Assembly (NCBI GenBank): GCA_002720865.1 | Contig: PBIO01000014.1 | Coordinates: 124,001-188,000, forward strand | Reading direction: 5' to 3' | Source of the DNA: Halobacteriovorax sp. | GTDB lineage: Bacteria; Bdellovibrionota; Bacteriovoracia; Bacteriovoracales; Bacteriovoracaceae | DNA: 64,000 nucleotides | Shown: positions 1 through 9,036 of the stretch, piece by piece | How the letters are laid out: the number at the start of each line of letters is the position of its first letter | Position numbering within the stretch: position 1 is the first letter of the stretch | Position numbers and translations under genes: made by a program | The notes under the pieces: generated by a model | Databases searched by the model: none | Told to the model about the DNA's origin: nothing | The model's input: the letters and a program-made list of their open reading frames with translations, nothing else

Positions 1-2524
1 CGATGTCTTGATTTACATAGTTTTCACAAGAGTAAGCGACATCCTCTACATATTCTTTTGTACCCAGTGAGCCAGAAGATAGCTTTTCATTATATTTTTT
101 AAAAACAGTAGCAAACCAATTTGATACAACCTCAATTTTTGGTCCCTCATCTACTATTGATTCGAATAACTTAGTATTTCTTAAGTATCTATGATTTGCT
201 CCACCAACTGAGAAATATGCAGAGACAACGGAAGTTAGTCTATCTAAGTCCTCTAGATAACCTTTCCGACCTTCAACCATAACTTGATATAAGTATTTAT
301 GTCCTAAGTCTAAAATATATTTTAACCCACCTGACTTTTCTTGGTTGATTCTAAATGCCAATTTTTCATCTACAAGCCTAAGCATAGCCACTGCATTATT
401 AAGTGAGCTTGAGGCCATCAAACCGTCGTTATCTAATAGAGTGCCCGATGAGCGGGGGCTTATATTGAACATTTCTTCATATCGATTTTGAGATTCCGCA
501 AGCCATGAAAAGGTTTGCAATGTTATCTCTTTATCTTTAAAGAAAAGACACTCTTTAGGAAAATTATTTAATATGAAATATAAGTCTTTATTATCTGTGA
601 GAGAATCTATACAAACTTTAGTCTTTCTAGAGTATTCTGTTTCACCGTTAGTAAAGTCTATCTCATATGGTTCGTATGGCAGTTTTGTTACATAGTCTGT
701 AATCAAATTGGCACTTAAGCGATTTAGTGCCACTCTACGTAAGTCTGGCCCTCTCGTTACGACTTTCATTATTGTTATAATATGATCTCGTGAGAAGAAC
801 TTATCAAAATCTTTAAGGACATTTGCTCCAGAGAAATTTTTCACGATATCGAACATCGCCTGATAAGAATTCTCTAGTGCATCTGGTGTACTTGTCCATA
901 GCTCACTAAACTCCGGCGAAACTACTGCGTACTCTTCAAGCATGGTTGCATAAAAATTAAATAATAATTTAAAGTTTGTATCTTGTTGTAAATGTCTATC
1001 TATAAAGTTAAATAAAAAATTCTGTTCTTCTTGATCCAAGAATAACCATGAGGCTGCGAGGGCCTTAATTTTTTCATCGTTTTCAGCTAATAGAAACTCA
1101 TTTACAAGAACTCCTACTGAATTAAAAGCTAATGGTTTAGTGTTTTTGAGTAGCTGAAAAGCTATATCAAAATATGAATCACTAGATTTATGGATAATCC
1201 TACACATCTCTACAATCCACTCAACTGCCTCTTCAGTAGCAATATCAAGTAAGAATCCAGGGTTTGGTGGTATATCTCCTAAGTTTCTGCTCGCAAGAAA
1301 AGTTACAAATTTAGAAATGTCAAAAATTGGTATTTCAGAAGTTAAGTCTACAAGCTTTTTTTCTAGCTCAACAAAGTTAAGTGAATGATTACCCCTATTG
1401 ATTCTTCCGTTTTCTACGTAAGCAATATCACCAGAGTAGTTTTTTAACTTAGGACAGAATGAAATCGCCAGCTGCAAGCTAGCAACATTTTGAACTATAT
1501 AGTCGTGAAAGGGTTCATACTCATTTTCATATACAAAATTTAAAAACTCATCCACATGGGTCTTTAGGTCTATGTCTATCCTTGCTGAGTCACTATATGG
1601 TTTACAGTACAATGGATAATGATACCCCCTCTTTAAAAGCTTGATATCTTTCAACACATCGGGGTTTTCCGTAACTGCATAACTTGTTAGTCTTCTGAAT
1701 ACAGCATTTGTGAATGTTGGTTTTTGAATCCAAGTATAGAGATATGGTTCCTTACTGTCTTTCCAACTTACTACTGGGATCTTTTTGTAAAACTCTTTCT
1801 CTAAAGGAGACAGACCGTAGTAAAACTTTTGTGCCAGACTGGATACAAGTCGCAGTCTCACGTTTATAAAATCTTCTCCATAAAAAAACTTTCTCACTTC
1901 TTCCCTAAAGGGCTCAGCATTCTCTCCGAGAGAAGTCATGCTTTCCTTGATTAAGAGAGAAAGTGCTTTAATGGCCACCGGCTTCAGATCAACTAATTTT
2001 ACCAAATTTTTCAATTGTTCCTTAGATAGCTCTCTACCTCGGCGTTTTTCACAGTTTTTATGTGTTCTGTCTTCAGCACAGAGGAACATGTCTCTCATAC
2101 CATCATAAAAGTTAGTTTCATTAAGTGCGGTTAAAACCCTAGAGAGATCATCTAACCCTCGCTTGCTGTCTAAGTCCCTAATATGATCAAAAATTCTATC
2201 TCTTCTTTGTCTATCGTTTAAGAAAGCATTATCAATAGGTCTAAAGAAATGATTCCAAGAAGCTGGATTAATGTTTTGTATACCTCTATTTAAACTTGGG
2301 AATGTTTTATCCCAACCCGTACATTTAAATAAAAAGAAAGTGTTTTGGTGCAGAAGTAAATCTTGAGTGAAGTTAACCTTTGAGCAAGCCTCTAGTCTTT
2401 CTTGATCTCTAATTTCCCAAGATTCTTCGGGTCTCACTTCGGGAGCAGATTGTTTTTGACAGGACCCTAGCTGCAATAGGGTAAATAATAATAAAAATAA
2501 AAGTATTATTTTATTTTTTTGCAC
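1..2524 (-). CDS. very large lipoprotein of unknown function (partial, C-terminus outside window)
   Basis: The frame is open from 2524 to the left edge, at least 841 codons. I start it at a GTG that overlaps the 3' end of the upstream secreted-protein gene by 14 bp. A GGAG lies 5 nt before it and no ATG exists nearby. The first 21 residues are a lipoprotein signal: a short Lys-containing start, a Leu/Ile/Phe core, then the lipobox L-G-S-C with Cys22 as the likely lipidated residue. The remainder has no motif I recognise. It is rich in aromatic and charged residues with no membrane segments, so a periplasmic or outer-membrane-anchored protein is inferred. It is the last visible gene of the minus-strand run that begins at rlmE. 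The function is unknown. Confidence 0.8.
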   Translation of the reverse strand, partial: MQKNKIILLFLLLFTLLQLGSCQKQSAPEVRPEESWEIRDQERLEACSKVNFTQDLLLHQNTFFLFKCTGWDKTFPSLNRGIQNINPASWNHFFRPIDNAFLNDRQRRDRIFDHIRDLDSKRGLDDLSRVLTALNETNFYDGMRDMFLCAEDRTHKNCEKRRGRELSKEQLKNLVKLVDLKPVAIKALSLLIKESMTSLGENAEPFREEVRKFFYGEDFINVRLRLVSSLAQKFYYGLSPLEKEFYKKIPVVSWKDSKEPYLYTWIQKPTFTNAVFRRLTSYAVTENPDVLKDIKLLKRGYHYPLYCKPYSDSARIDIDLKTHVDEFLNFVYENEYEPFHDYIVQNVASLQLAISFCPKLKNYSGDIAYVENGRINRGNHSLNFVELEKKLVDLTSEIPIFDISKFVTFLASRNLGDIPPNPGFLLDIATEEAVEWIVEMCRIIHKSSDSYFDIAFQLLKNTKPLAFNSVGVLVNEFLLAENDEKIKALAASWLFLDQEEQNFLFNFIDRHLQQDTNFKLLFNFYATMLEEYAVVSPEFSELWTSTPDALENSYQAMFDIVKNFSGANVLKDFDKFFSRDHIITIMKVVTRGPDLRRVALNRLSANLITDYVTKLPYEPYEIDFTNGETEYSRKTKVCIDSLTDNKDLYFILNNFPKECLFFKDKEITLQTFSWLAESQNRYEEMFNISPRSSGTLLDNDGLMASSSLNNAVAMLRLVDEKLAFRINQEKSGGLKYILDLGHKYLYQVMVEGRKGYLEDLDRLTSVVSAYFSVGGANHRYLRNTKLFESIVDEGPKIEVVSNWFATVFKKYNEKLSSGSLGTKEYVEDVAYSCENYVNQDI

Positions 2525-3338
2525 TATTCTCCAAGATTTTCCGTTTAGCTATTCCCTTGTTGATTTTATAATTTGAGAAAAGAATTTCGGACTTTACTGT
2601 TCTTTTGTTTTTCTTATCAGCTTTTTTTGTTGCAACCTTGAGCTCCTGAGTCGTAGTAACCTTAACACTTGAAGGAAACCCGAAACCGTCAATTTTTTTA
2701 TAAGTTAACTTATTTTCCATTTTTGTTGTCTGAATTCCCTGAACAGAAGTAACTGTGATCCTATCCACAACCCACTTGTTATTACTCCATGGTTTTTTAC
2801 TCATAGATAGCATGGAGGTTTGACTACCCATTGGACTTTTGGTTTTAAAAGATTTTAATTTTCCTTCACGATCGAAGTCGATTTCTATTTTATTAATTCC
2901 CCTCTGGTGAGTCCTGTCTGTTCCGAGTATTTTTAGGATGCCATTTTTCTCTGATATCTTTTTCAGAGAGTAACTTCTCACTTTTGGAGCTAGTTTTTGA
3001 GGTAGTACATAATCCAGTCTGTTTTGAATAAGTGCTTTAAGCTCATTTCGAAGCTCAACATACCCCTTAGGAAGTCCCTTAACTTCAACATGATATTTAC
3101 CTGGAGTAATCCAATACACTTCATAATAGAGGTCATCCAATTTACTTAAGGGAATACTTTTTAAAACATTTTCTTTTAGGTTTGAGATTCGAATTTCAAA
3201 AGATAAGTCTTTGAGACTCATTAATTGGGGATGGTAGTATCTCAAATCAAAGTTTTCAACAATATCGGCAGGTCTTTGAGAGGACCATGCGCTCTGACAT
3301 AATAAAAATATTAAGAATATAAATTTGATAAAATTCAT
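2511..3338 (-). CDS. secreted protein of unknown function
   Basis: The 275-residue protein starts with a classical signal peptide of about 19 residues: MNFIKF, a hydrophobic core, then a small-residue cleavage region around SAWSS. The mature part alternates charged and hydrophobic residues in a beta-strand pattern and ends very Lys-rich. A stretch around residues 145-215 (I-E-I-D-F-D-R-E-G-K then V-V-D-R-I-T-V) resembles the beta-sheet of LolA/outer-membrane-sorting type periplasmic proteins, but this is only a resemblance. Its stop overlaps the start of the large lipoprotein gene by 14 bp, which suggests translational coupling. The two products may act together in the envelope; that is inference. 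No named family can be assigned. Confidence 0.75.
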   Translation of the reverse strand: MNFIKFIFLIFLLCQSAWSSQRPADIVENFDLRYYHPQLMSLKDLSFEIRISNLKENVLKSIPLSKLDDLYYEVYWITPGKYHVEVKGLPKGYVELRNELKALIQNRLDYVLPQKLAPKVRSYSLKKISEKNGILKILGTDRTHQRGINKIEIDFDREGKLKSFKTKSPMGSQTSMLSMSKKPWSNNKWVVDRITVTSVQGIQTTKMENKLTYKKIDGFGFPSSVKVTTTQELKVATKKADKKNKRTVKSEILFSNYKINKGIAKRKILENSAKK

Positions 3339-3383
3339 AAAGTCACTAACCTCTCAAGAATTGTACAATTTTAGGAAATCTTA

Positions 3384-4667
3384 TCAATCTAACGAAATAA
3401 TTTCCTTCCATTTAGGATTATATAACACTTTGAAATAATTAGGGTTAGATATAGTGACGGCACCCGATTTACCCTTTAGGCCTTTAATGTTGCTTAAAGA
3501 TGTATAAATAAGGTGTAGTTCAGTTGAGCTTTTCTTCATAGTATCCCTAATTAGTGAACCAATAAGCTCAGCTAATTCATTATTAATAAAGGCAAATTCC
3601 TCTTTAATTACAACATGACAGCTCTTTTCATTTTCAAGATGAAACCAGGTATCGTTTTTTGATCCATACTGATTTCTTAAAAAATCATTTCCTTTTACAT
3701 TCTTTCCAAGAGCACCCCTGGTTTCGCCTATTCTAAATTCAACTACACTTTTATTTTTTAGCTTTCGACCTTTAAATTCATTCCAGTTCGGAAAATTAAC
3801 CTTTTTTAAATGAATAACCTCTTTCAAATTACTTAACTCTAAATTTATTTTTCTTTCTTTTTCTAATAAGAACTTAGCTGATTTTTTTAAATTTTTTAAC
3901 TTAGCAAAAGCTCTATCCTTAAATTGATATTCATTTTCATCGAATCGCTTTTTTATTTTCAAACCTATGCCGGCTAAGGCACTTTCCGTTTTCTCACTAT
4001 TAAATCCATATAGTTCATTTTGAAGATCCTTCGCTTGCTCTATAAATACATGGGTTTTTTTTATTTTTTTGATCTTTGCCTGTAATAGTTTTTTCCTACG
4101 TCCAGTTGATTTTCTTGTGATCAAAGTATCGTAATGACTTTGAATATTTCCAATCTTAATCTCACCTTCTAATTCTGTAGCTCCATCATAGATTCCTTCA
4201 AAATAACTAGAGTTTCCCTCCTGGGTTATCTTACTATTTGCTTCTTTTTTTCCAATCCAAGACCTAAAGATAAAGTCTTTATTTTTAAAGAAAAAGTTTA
4301 AATTTCTTCCCTTGTAAAAAACTGCGAAAATAGCCATCCCACTTTTACTTTCTAGATCAAAAATTATCATCCTATAATTATTATCTACACTAAGTTTTAC
4401 AATTTTTTGTCCAATGAGATTGTTTTTAAGCCAATCATCAAATCTGTCTTTGATTCGATACTCTTTTTTGGGAGGAATTTCATCTACCCATAAACCCTCC
4501 ACCCCTTTTCCTCTTCCTAAATGTATAATCTGAGTGGAACCCGGAGTTCTGGCTCGAAATGTAAAAGTCGTAGGTGTGCTTTGAACCTTTTGAATAAAGG
4601 CACCACTACTAAGTTTTTTATTTAAATGCTCTACTTGATATTTTAAGGTCGAATGGTTTTGAATCAT
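3384..4667 (-). CDS. NFACT-domain protein, RqcH/Rqc2-like, short form
   Basis: NFACT proteins (bacterial RqcH) bind the 50S subunit of stalled ribosomes and recruit tRNA-Ala to add C-terminal alanine tails. Here residues 1-190 look like the NFACT-N region (LNKKLSSGAFIQKVQS matches the family start). A Lys-rich helical coiled coil spans about 185-300. Residues 310-420 carry the NFACT-R signature (G-K-N-V-K-G-N-D-F-L-R-N, then D-T-W-F-H, then H-V-V-I). At 427 residues it is well short of the roughly 550-580 typical of RqcH. The Asp-Arg pair used for tRNA recruitment in RqcH appears as Tyr98-Arg99. Its ATG overlaps the lepB stop by one base. The family call is firm; canonical tailing activity is doubtful. 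Confidence 0.75.
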   Translation of the reverse strand: MIQNHSTLKYQVEHLNKKLSSGAFIQKVQSTPTTFTFRARTPGSTQIIHLGRGKGVEGLWVDEIPPKKEYRIKDRFDDWLKNNLIGQKIVKLSVDNNYRMIIFDLESKSGMAIFAVFYKGRNLNFFFKNKDFIFRSWIGKKEANSKITQEGNSSYFEGIYDGATELEGEIKIGNIQSHYDTLITRKSTGRRKKLLQAKIKKIKKTHVFIEQAKDLQNELYGFNSEKTESALAGIGLKIKKRFDENEYQFKDRAFAKLKNLKKSAKFLLEKERKINLELSNLKEVIHLKKVNFPNWNEFKGRKLKNKSVVEFRIGETRGALGKNVKGNDFLRNQYGSKNDTWFHLENEKSCHVVIKEEFAFINNELAELIGSLIRDTMKKSSTELHLIYTSLSNIKGLKGKSGAVTISNPNYFKVLYNPKWKEIISLD

Positions 4668-5452
4668 TAATCAATGACAGTCCCTATACGCCAAGGTCTA
4701 AATTTGAAAGAATCTTCCCCGAATGGGAATATCATTGAAAACCAAACGAATAATGCACGACCTTTCACTTGCTCTCTTTTTACAAAACCCCAGAATCGTG
4801 AGTCATAAGAAAAATCGCGGTTGTCGCCCATAACAAAAAATTTCCCCTTGGGAATAATCTTTTGCTGATAGTCCGTTTTATAGTAATTATCACTATCTTG
4901 CTGGATTACATGCTCAGCTTCACCTGTCTTAACTTTATAAAATTTAAGATTGTAGTTTTTAAATTTTTCATCCATGTCATCCATAATTGGCTTTCCATCG
5001 ACTTCATTTGCCTTAATTGCTGTCCCATTTATATAAACAACTTTATTTCTAATCTCTATTTTATCACCCGGCACCCCAACAACTCTCTTTATATAATTAA
5101 TACTAGGATCCTTAGGGTATTTAAAAACAACTACGTCTCCCCTAACTGGGTCGGATTCACCAAAAATATAAATTGGATTTAGATTAATTCCAAATAAACT
5201 TAGATCAGAAAATGGAACCTTAAAGCCATAGGAAAATTTATTAACCAAAATAAAGTCGCCAATCATTAATGTTGGAATCATTGATCCAGAAGGTATCCTA
5301 AACGGTTCAAAAAACACCGATCTAAACACAAGGACGACAGTAAGGATCATCGAAATCGACTTAACTTCTTTTATGAACTTTTTCTTACGACTATCTCCTT
5401 CAACAGGAGAAGGGTTAGACTCAATATTTTCTGTGATTTCGTTATCTGCCAT
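4667..5452 (-). CDS. lepB: signal peptidase I
   Basis: This is the type I leader peptidase that removes signal peptides from exported proteins at the periplasmic face of the inner membrane. The 261-residue sequence has one N-terminal membrane segment (about 33-48). It then has the nucleophile box P-S-G-S-M-I-P-T with Ser57, the catalytic-Lys box Y-I-K-R-V-V-G-V-P-G-D with Lys122, and the C-terminal box M-G-D-N-R-D-x-S-x-D-S-R. All key residues are present and the length is normal for proteobacterial LepB with a single anchor. The gene sits one base after the stop of the transpeptidase gene and overlaps the next gene by one base, so the group is probably co-translated. Confidence 0.96.
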   Translation of the reverse strand: MADNEITENIESNPSPVEGDSRKKKFIKEVKSISMILTVVLVFRSVFFEPFRIPSGSMIPTLMIGDFILVNKFSYGFKVPFSDLSLFGINLNPIYIFGESDPVRGDVVVFKYPKDPSINYIKRVVGVPGDKIEIRNKVVYINGTAIKANEVDGKPIMDDMDEKFKNYNLKFYKVKTGEAEHVIQQDSDNYYKTDYQQKIIPKGKFFVMGDNRDFSYDSRFWGFVKREQVKGRALFVWFSMIFPFGEDSFKFRPWRIGTVID

Positions 5453-5453
5453 T

Positions 5454-6677
5454 TTACTTTTTCGCGTAGACTTGCTTATCTCTCACGTCCGTTTTTTCAA
5501 TCTGCCTATAGTAATACTCAATGATATTCTTTGCCAAATAAGACGACTTGGCGCGCCACATTGGACCCTGAATACTCATCACACTTACAGATATTCCTTT
5601 ATTATTCCCATTTTTAGGCCTTGCATAAGCTGAGAACCAGTCTCTTTTCCCTTCAGGGAAACCGCCGGTAATACTTCCCGTCTTTCCACCGATTTCAAGC
5701 CTACTCTTTAAATTACGCCTCATCCTGCGAAAGCTTTTTCTAGCTGTTCCAAATTCAACAGTTTTTGTCATCAACCTGGCTAACTGATCGGCGGCATCGC
5801 TGCTTAAAACTTTTTCATCTTCAAAACTTATTTCTTCATCCAAGAGGTTCTCATCATTTACAAGAAGCGACTTAATTAACTTCGGCCTTTTCAAGTTTCC
5901 TTCATTTGCTACGATAGACGCGAAGATCGCAGCATGCAGGGGACTAATCATAGTTTCAGTATTAAAACCCGATGCCAGTTCAGCCAAGTTATACTGATCC
6001 TTAGGCATTTGAAAAATAGACTTTGGCAACTTAAGGACTGTCGATAATCTTTTATTAAAACCAAAACTTAAGGCCATTTCATAAAGTGAAGAAGCTGTTG
6101 AGTTATGAATTGCTGCCTTTCCAAAGGCAGCATTATTTGAAAAAGCAAATGCCTTTTCTAAAGATATTTTTCTATTCCAACGATGTTCCTTTTTTAATTG
6201 ATACTTATATAAAGTCGTACCCTTTCCTCTAGTAACAATATCAGTCCAAGGGTTATAACCTGCATTTTCGATTAAATCTGCTGCTGTTACAATTTTAGAT
6301 AGACTCGCGGAAGGATGTGAAGCAAGGAGAGCCATCGAACGTCCAAACTTCTTACTCTCTCTTTCGTAAGATAAAAGGCTTATAACTTTTCCTGTATCAT
6401 TATCTAATACGACTATCGCTATAGCCTTTGAGGCATAGAGCTTCATCTGCTTCTTTATATAGGACTCTAACTCTTCATTAAAGTAGAACTCTGTTTTAAT
6501 TTTTTTATTATTGAACTCAAAAGAATTAATTACATGATCATTTAGAATTCTGTGAGATACCTCTCCTACGAGATTTATAAACTCTTGATCTTTTTCTTCT
6601 TCGATACGCAAGTTATTCCAGCGATAGCCGAAGAAAATCAAAAATAAAATGGTGAGGGCTAAGAGGCTACGCTTCAT
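5454..6677 (-). CDS. small penicillin-binding (transpeptidase) protein
   Basis: The protein has one N-terminal membrane anchor (MKRSLLALTILFLIFFGY), then a DD-transpeptidase domain with the three active-site motifs. These are S-L-S-K (SxxK, near residue 125), S-N-N (SxN) inside an A-F-A-F-S-N-N-A-A-F segment, and K-T-G-S within G-G-K-T-G-S-I-T-G. It would cross-link or trim peptidoglycan in the periplasm. At about 407 residues it lacks the long N-terminal pedestal of FtsI or PBP2, so it is a stripped-down class B-like enzyme. I choose the ATG at 6677, overlapping rlmE by 11 bp. A TTG 18 bases upstream is also possible. Lack of the pedestal suggests a specialised role, but the exact substrate cannot be read from sequence. 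Confidence 0.85.
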   Translation of the reverse strand: MKRSLLALTILFLIFFGYRWNNLRIEEEKDQEFINLVGEVSHRILNDHVINSFEFNNKKIKTEFYFNEELESYIKKQMKLYASKAIAIVVLDNDTGKVISLLSYERESKKFGRSMALLASHPSASLSKIVTAADLIENAGYNPWTDIVTRGKGTTLYKYQLKKEHRWNRKISLEKAFAFSNNAAFGKAAIHNSTASSLYEMALSFGFNKRLSTVLKLPKSIFQMPKDQYNLAELASGFNTETMISPLHAAIFASIVANEGNLKRPKLIKSLLVNDENLLDEEISFEDEKVLSSDAADQLARLMTKTVEFGTARKSFRRMRRNLKSRLEIGGKTGSITGGFPEGKRDWFSAYARPKNGNNKGISVSVMSIQGPMWRAKSSYLAKNIIEYYYRQIEKTDVRDKQVYAKK

Positions 6678-7260
6678 AATTTTTTGCCACCACAAAAATT
6701 TCTTTACTCACGCTTCTTGTTGAGTCTGGTCTAAATATTTTAACCTGCTTGAATATTTTTCTTAGATTTCTGATTTCATTTTGAGCGTCGTTACTATCAA
6801 ATATTTTAAATACAAGAGACCCGTTCGGCTTTAAGAATACGGGAAGCTCATAGATTATTTTCTCTACTAATCCTAAGCTTCTAGCCTGGTCCACGTCCTT
6901 AATGCCAGTAGTGTTTGGAGCCATGTCAGAAAGAACAACATCAAATTTACCGTCTGGTACTAATGACTTCCAATCAGAAAAGTCTAAGTAATCAGACTCA
7001 AGTAAAGTAACATTTTTAATTCCAGTTAATTTTTTATTTACTGGCTTAATGTCTATACCTACAACTTTGCCTTTCTCACCTATAACTTCGCAAGTGTATT
7101 GAATCCAAGAGCCTGGGAAATATCCCAAATCTAATACATTCATACCTTTACTTATAATTTTAAACTTCTCATTAATCTCTTTAAGTTTATAGATACTTCT
7201 CGCTAGATAATTTTCTTGCTTAGCTTTTTTAAAATAATGATCTTTTACTTTAAAACTCAT
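6667..7260 (-). CDS. rlmE: 23S rRNA 2'-O-methyltransferase RlmE (FtsJ)
   Basis: RlmE methylates the ribose of U2552 in 23S rRNA during late 50S assembly, using SAM. The 197-residue protein has the conserved K-D-K-E tetrad of the family: Lys25 (R-S-I-Y-K-L), Asp112 (L-S-D-M-A-P-N), Lys152 (L-V-F-K-I-F) and Glu187 (S-V-S-K-E-I-F). The SAM motif reads L-D-L-G-Y-F-P-G-S-W where A-A-P-G-G-W is usual, a mild variation. Its length is normal. It is the first gene of the minus-strand run, two bases after the membrane-protein gene's stop, and its 3' end overlaps the transpeptidase gene by 11 bp. Confidence 0.93.
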   Translation of the reverse strand: MSFKVKDHYFKKAKQENYLARSIYKLKEINEKFKIISKGMNVLDLGYFPGSWIQYTCEVIGEKGKVVGIDIKPVNKKLTGIKNVTLLESDYLDFSDWKSLVPDGKFDVVLSDMAPNTTGIKDVDQARSLGLVEKIIYELPVFLKPNGSLVFKIFDSNDAQNEIRNLRKIFKQVKIFRPDSTRSVSKEIFVVAKNYEA

Positions 7261-7262
7261 AA

Positions 7263-8774
7263 TTAATTAAACAACCTTAAGAAGATTTTAACTCTACCTT
7301 CAAAGTGTGAGTCTAAGAGACAAATTAGAATATATATCAAGTAAATCATATTTCGACTTGATCTCAATCTACTTATGCTCTGAAAAACCAACTCCAATGG
7401 GATCAAACTAAAAAACACGAACATCCACATCAAAGAAAATGATTTAACTAGATAAGAGTCTAACACTAATGATGATAGAAATAAGATGAATATAATTATA
7501 AATATTTCTATTACATTTTCTCTATTGACTTTAAGTTCCCGAATTATGGTTATCTTTGAGTCGAATGCTTTGAAAAGAAGGATTATAAATCCAAAATAAG
7601 AGAGTGAATAAAAGGCTTTTCGATTTAAGATTTTAGTAAATTCCGCAAAATAATTCTCATCTATTGGAATCATATTCTGAAGAATATCAATATTTGAGAA
7701 CAAAACGACTGCCGTTAATGAAAGACCAAATAATGAGTATTTTAAGATCTGTCTTTTATACCAAATGGTCTTATCTCTAAGGAAAAGTAAGTACAATAAT
7801 ATGCATTGTGGAATAACTAAGAGTGCAAAGCTTTGGTTAATGATAGTTCCTAAATACGAGACTAGCCCTAAAAAAAGTCCTGCTCGATATGTTGCACTCT
7901 TAACTACCCACAACAGTGTCCAGACCCACAATAAACTATATGTTGTCGTAATGGCGTCACCATAATTGCTGGCCAGTATTTTCGTGAATGACCAAGAACT
8001 AAGGACTGCAAAGACACCTAGAAGTGACAATCTTCTTGAAACAAAGAATCTCAGCATTGCGTAAAAGGTCAGGCAAAAAAGCCCGAGTCCAACTAAGTAA
8101 AAGTGAATGCACCATGCCAGTTTAAAAAGTATCGGATACTTAAAAAATGGGTAATACCCTACTAATAAAAAATTCCAATATTGATTTCCTATTTTCTCAA
8201 AAGGATCAAAGAATAGTTTTAAAGCTTCAATATTTGTAAGCTTAGGAAGCTCTGGAATCGAAAAAACAAACATCAAAAGAGATAAAAATACTAAAGTCTT
8301 CTCAAACGAATCTAGGTATTTAAACTCATTAAAGTTTGTTGTCACAGACTCTTTGATTATCTTTCCTCTTGTTGGCCAAGAATAAAATAGTCCCAGTACG
8401 GCCCATATGACCCAGTAGGAATTATAGATCCACTTGTGGGGTAAGAAGCTTATTGTATTGAATAGAAGAACAAAAAATATCATCCCTAAAAAAAGCCTAT
8501 AGACGACTCGATCAATGGAAGAATTGACTCTGAAATAGATTTTTAACCGGTGATCAACTTCTTTTCCTAGCATGAACCATTGGGAGCACATAAAGAGCGT
8601 ATAAAAAACCAGCATGATGATTTGAAGAACTGTGTTTAAGTGCAGAGTTTTAGGTAACCATATTGGGATTAAAAGGATACCAAAGTACGTAAGTGCCCGA
8701 TATAAGAAGAATTTAGACTTCAGAAACCATATATTTGAGCTTTTTACTAAAGTATTTTCTATATTATCCGACAA
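7263..8774 (-). CDS. polytopic membrane protein, unknown function
   Basis: About 503 residues contain roughly ten or more hydrophobic segments separated by short charged loops, with no recognisable catalytic motif. The overall look (an N-terminal cytoplasmic stretch, then many membrane helices with aromatic-rich loops) resembles GT-C type glycosyltransferases or flippase-like proteins, but this is only an impression. I start it at a TTG (MSDNIENTLVKSS) preceded by AGGA with an 8-nt spacer. The frame stays open to another TTG at 8879, but that longer version would run through a strong inverted repeat at 8823-8849 and has no ribosome site. It lies directly upstream of rlmE and is transcribed away from fliD. 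Confidence 0.7.
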   Translation of the reverse strand: MSDNIENTLVKSSNIWFLKSKFFLYRALTYFGILLIPIWLPKTLHLNTVLQIIMLVFYTLFMCSQWFMLGKEVDHRLKIYFRVNSSIDRVVYRLFLGMIFFVLLFNTISFLPHKWIYNSYWVIWAVLGLFYSWPTRGKIIKESVTTNFNEFKYLDSFEKTLVFLSLLMFVFSIPELPKLTNIEALKLFFDPFEKIGNQYWNFLLVGYYPFFKYPILFKLAWCIHFYLVGLGLFCLTFYAMLRFFVSRRLSLLGVFAVLSSWSFTKILASNYGDAITTTYSLLWVWTLLWVVKSATYRAGLFLGLVSYLGTIINQSFALLVIPQCILLYLLFLRDKTIWYKRQILKYSLFGLSLTAVVLFSNIDILQNMIPIDENYFAEFTKILNRKAFYSLSYFGFIILLFKAFDSKITIIRELKVNRENVIEIFIIIFILFLSSLVLDSYLVKSFSLMWMFVFFSLIPLELVFQSISRLRSSRNMIYLIYILICLLDSHFEGRVKIFLRLFN

Positions 8775-8822
8775 GAATAGTATCCTATTAAGGGCGTTTA
8801 TCGTCCGAATCTCTTCGAAATC

Positions 8823-8849
8823 AAAGGACCGGTCCCCAACCGGTCCTTT
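8823..8849. terminator. perfect 11-bp inverted repeat, terminator- or operator-like
   Basis: The arms AAAGGACCGGT and ACCGGTCCTTT flank a 5-base loop. T-rich sequence follows on both strands (TTTTAATTT on plus, TTTGATTT on minus), so it could be a weak intrinsic terminator in either direction. It lies upstream of the likely start of the membrane protein and 190 bases from the fliD start, where no gene is known to need termination. Confidence 0.5.
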
Positions 8850-9003
8850 TAATTTAATGCTCTTTACCTCTAATTTCAAAAAACCATTTAACTTTGTCTG
8901 ATTTAGGGAGCAATTACTGCCTTTACCCTTAGCTTCATTGCATCAATTCTTCCATATGATAAGCTAAAGTGAGGTTTAATGGGCTTTTTGGGCGCATGAA
9001 CCA

Positions 9004-9036
9004 TTGCTCAGGATGAGCAAAACCTGAATCAGGAGG
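9004..9036 (+). promoter_or_regulatory. fliD leader: two stem-loops with GGA motifs, possible CsrA target
   Basis: The first stem-loop is TTGCTCA / TGAGCAA (7 bp) with GGA as its loop, giving CAGGATG, which fits the core of the CsrA-binding consensus. The second is CCTGA-A-TCAGG, whose 3' arm runs into the AGGAGG ribosome site at 9031-9036. Two GGA elements, one in a loop and one at the ribosome site, is the classical arrangement for CsrA repression. No csrA gene is in this window, so regulation is inferred. Confidence 0.5.

Noticed and set aside
7263-8879. Longer start at TTG 8879 for the membrane protein
   Set aside because: It lacks a ribosome site and runs through a perfect 11-bp inverted repeat; the TTG at 8774 has AGGA at good spacing.
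8997-9010. AACCATTGCTCA shared by the fliD leader and the region after flagellin 1 (near 21417)
   Set aside because: A 12-base match in 64 kb of AT-rich DNA is expected by chance, and the positions relative to genes differ.
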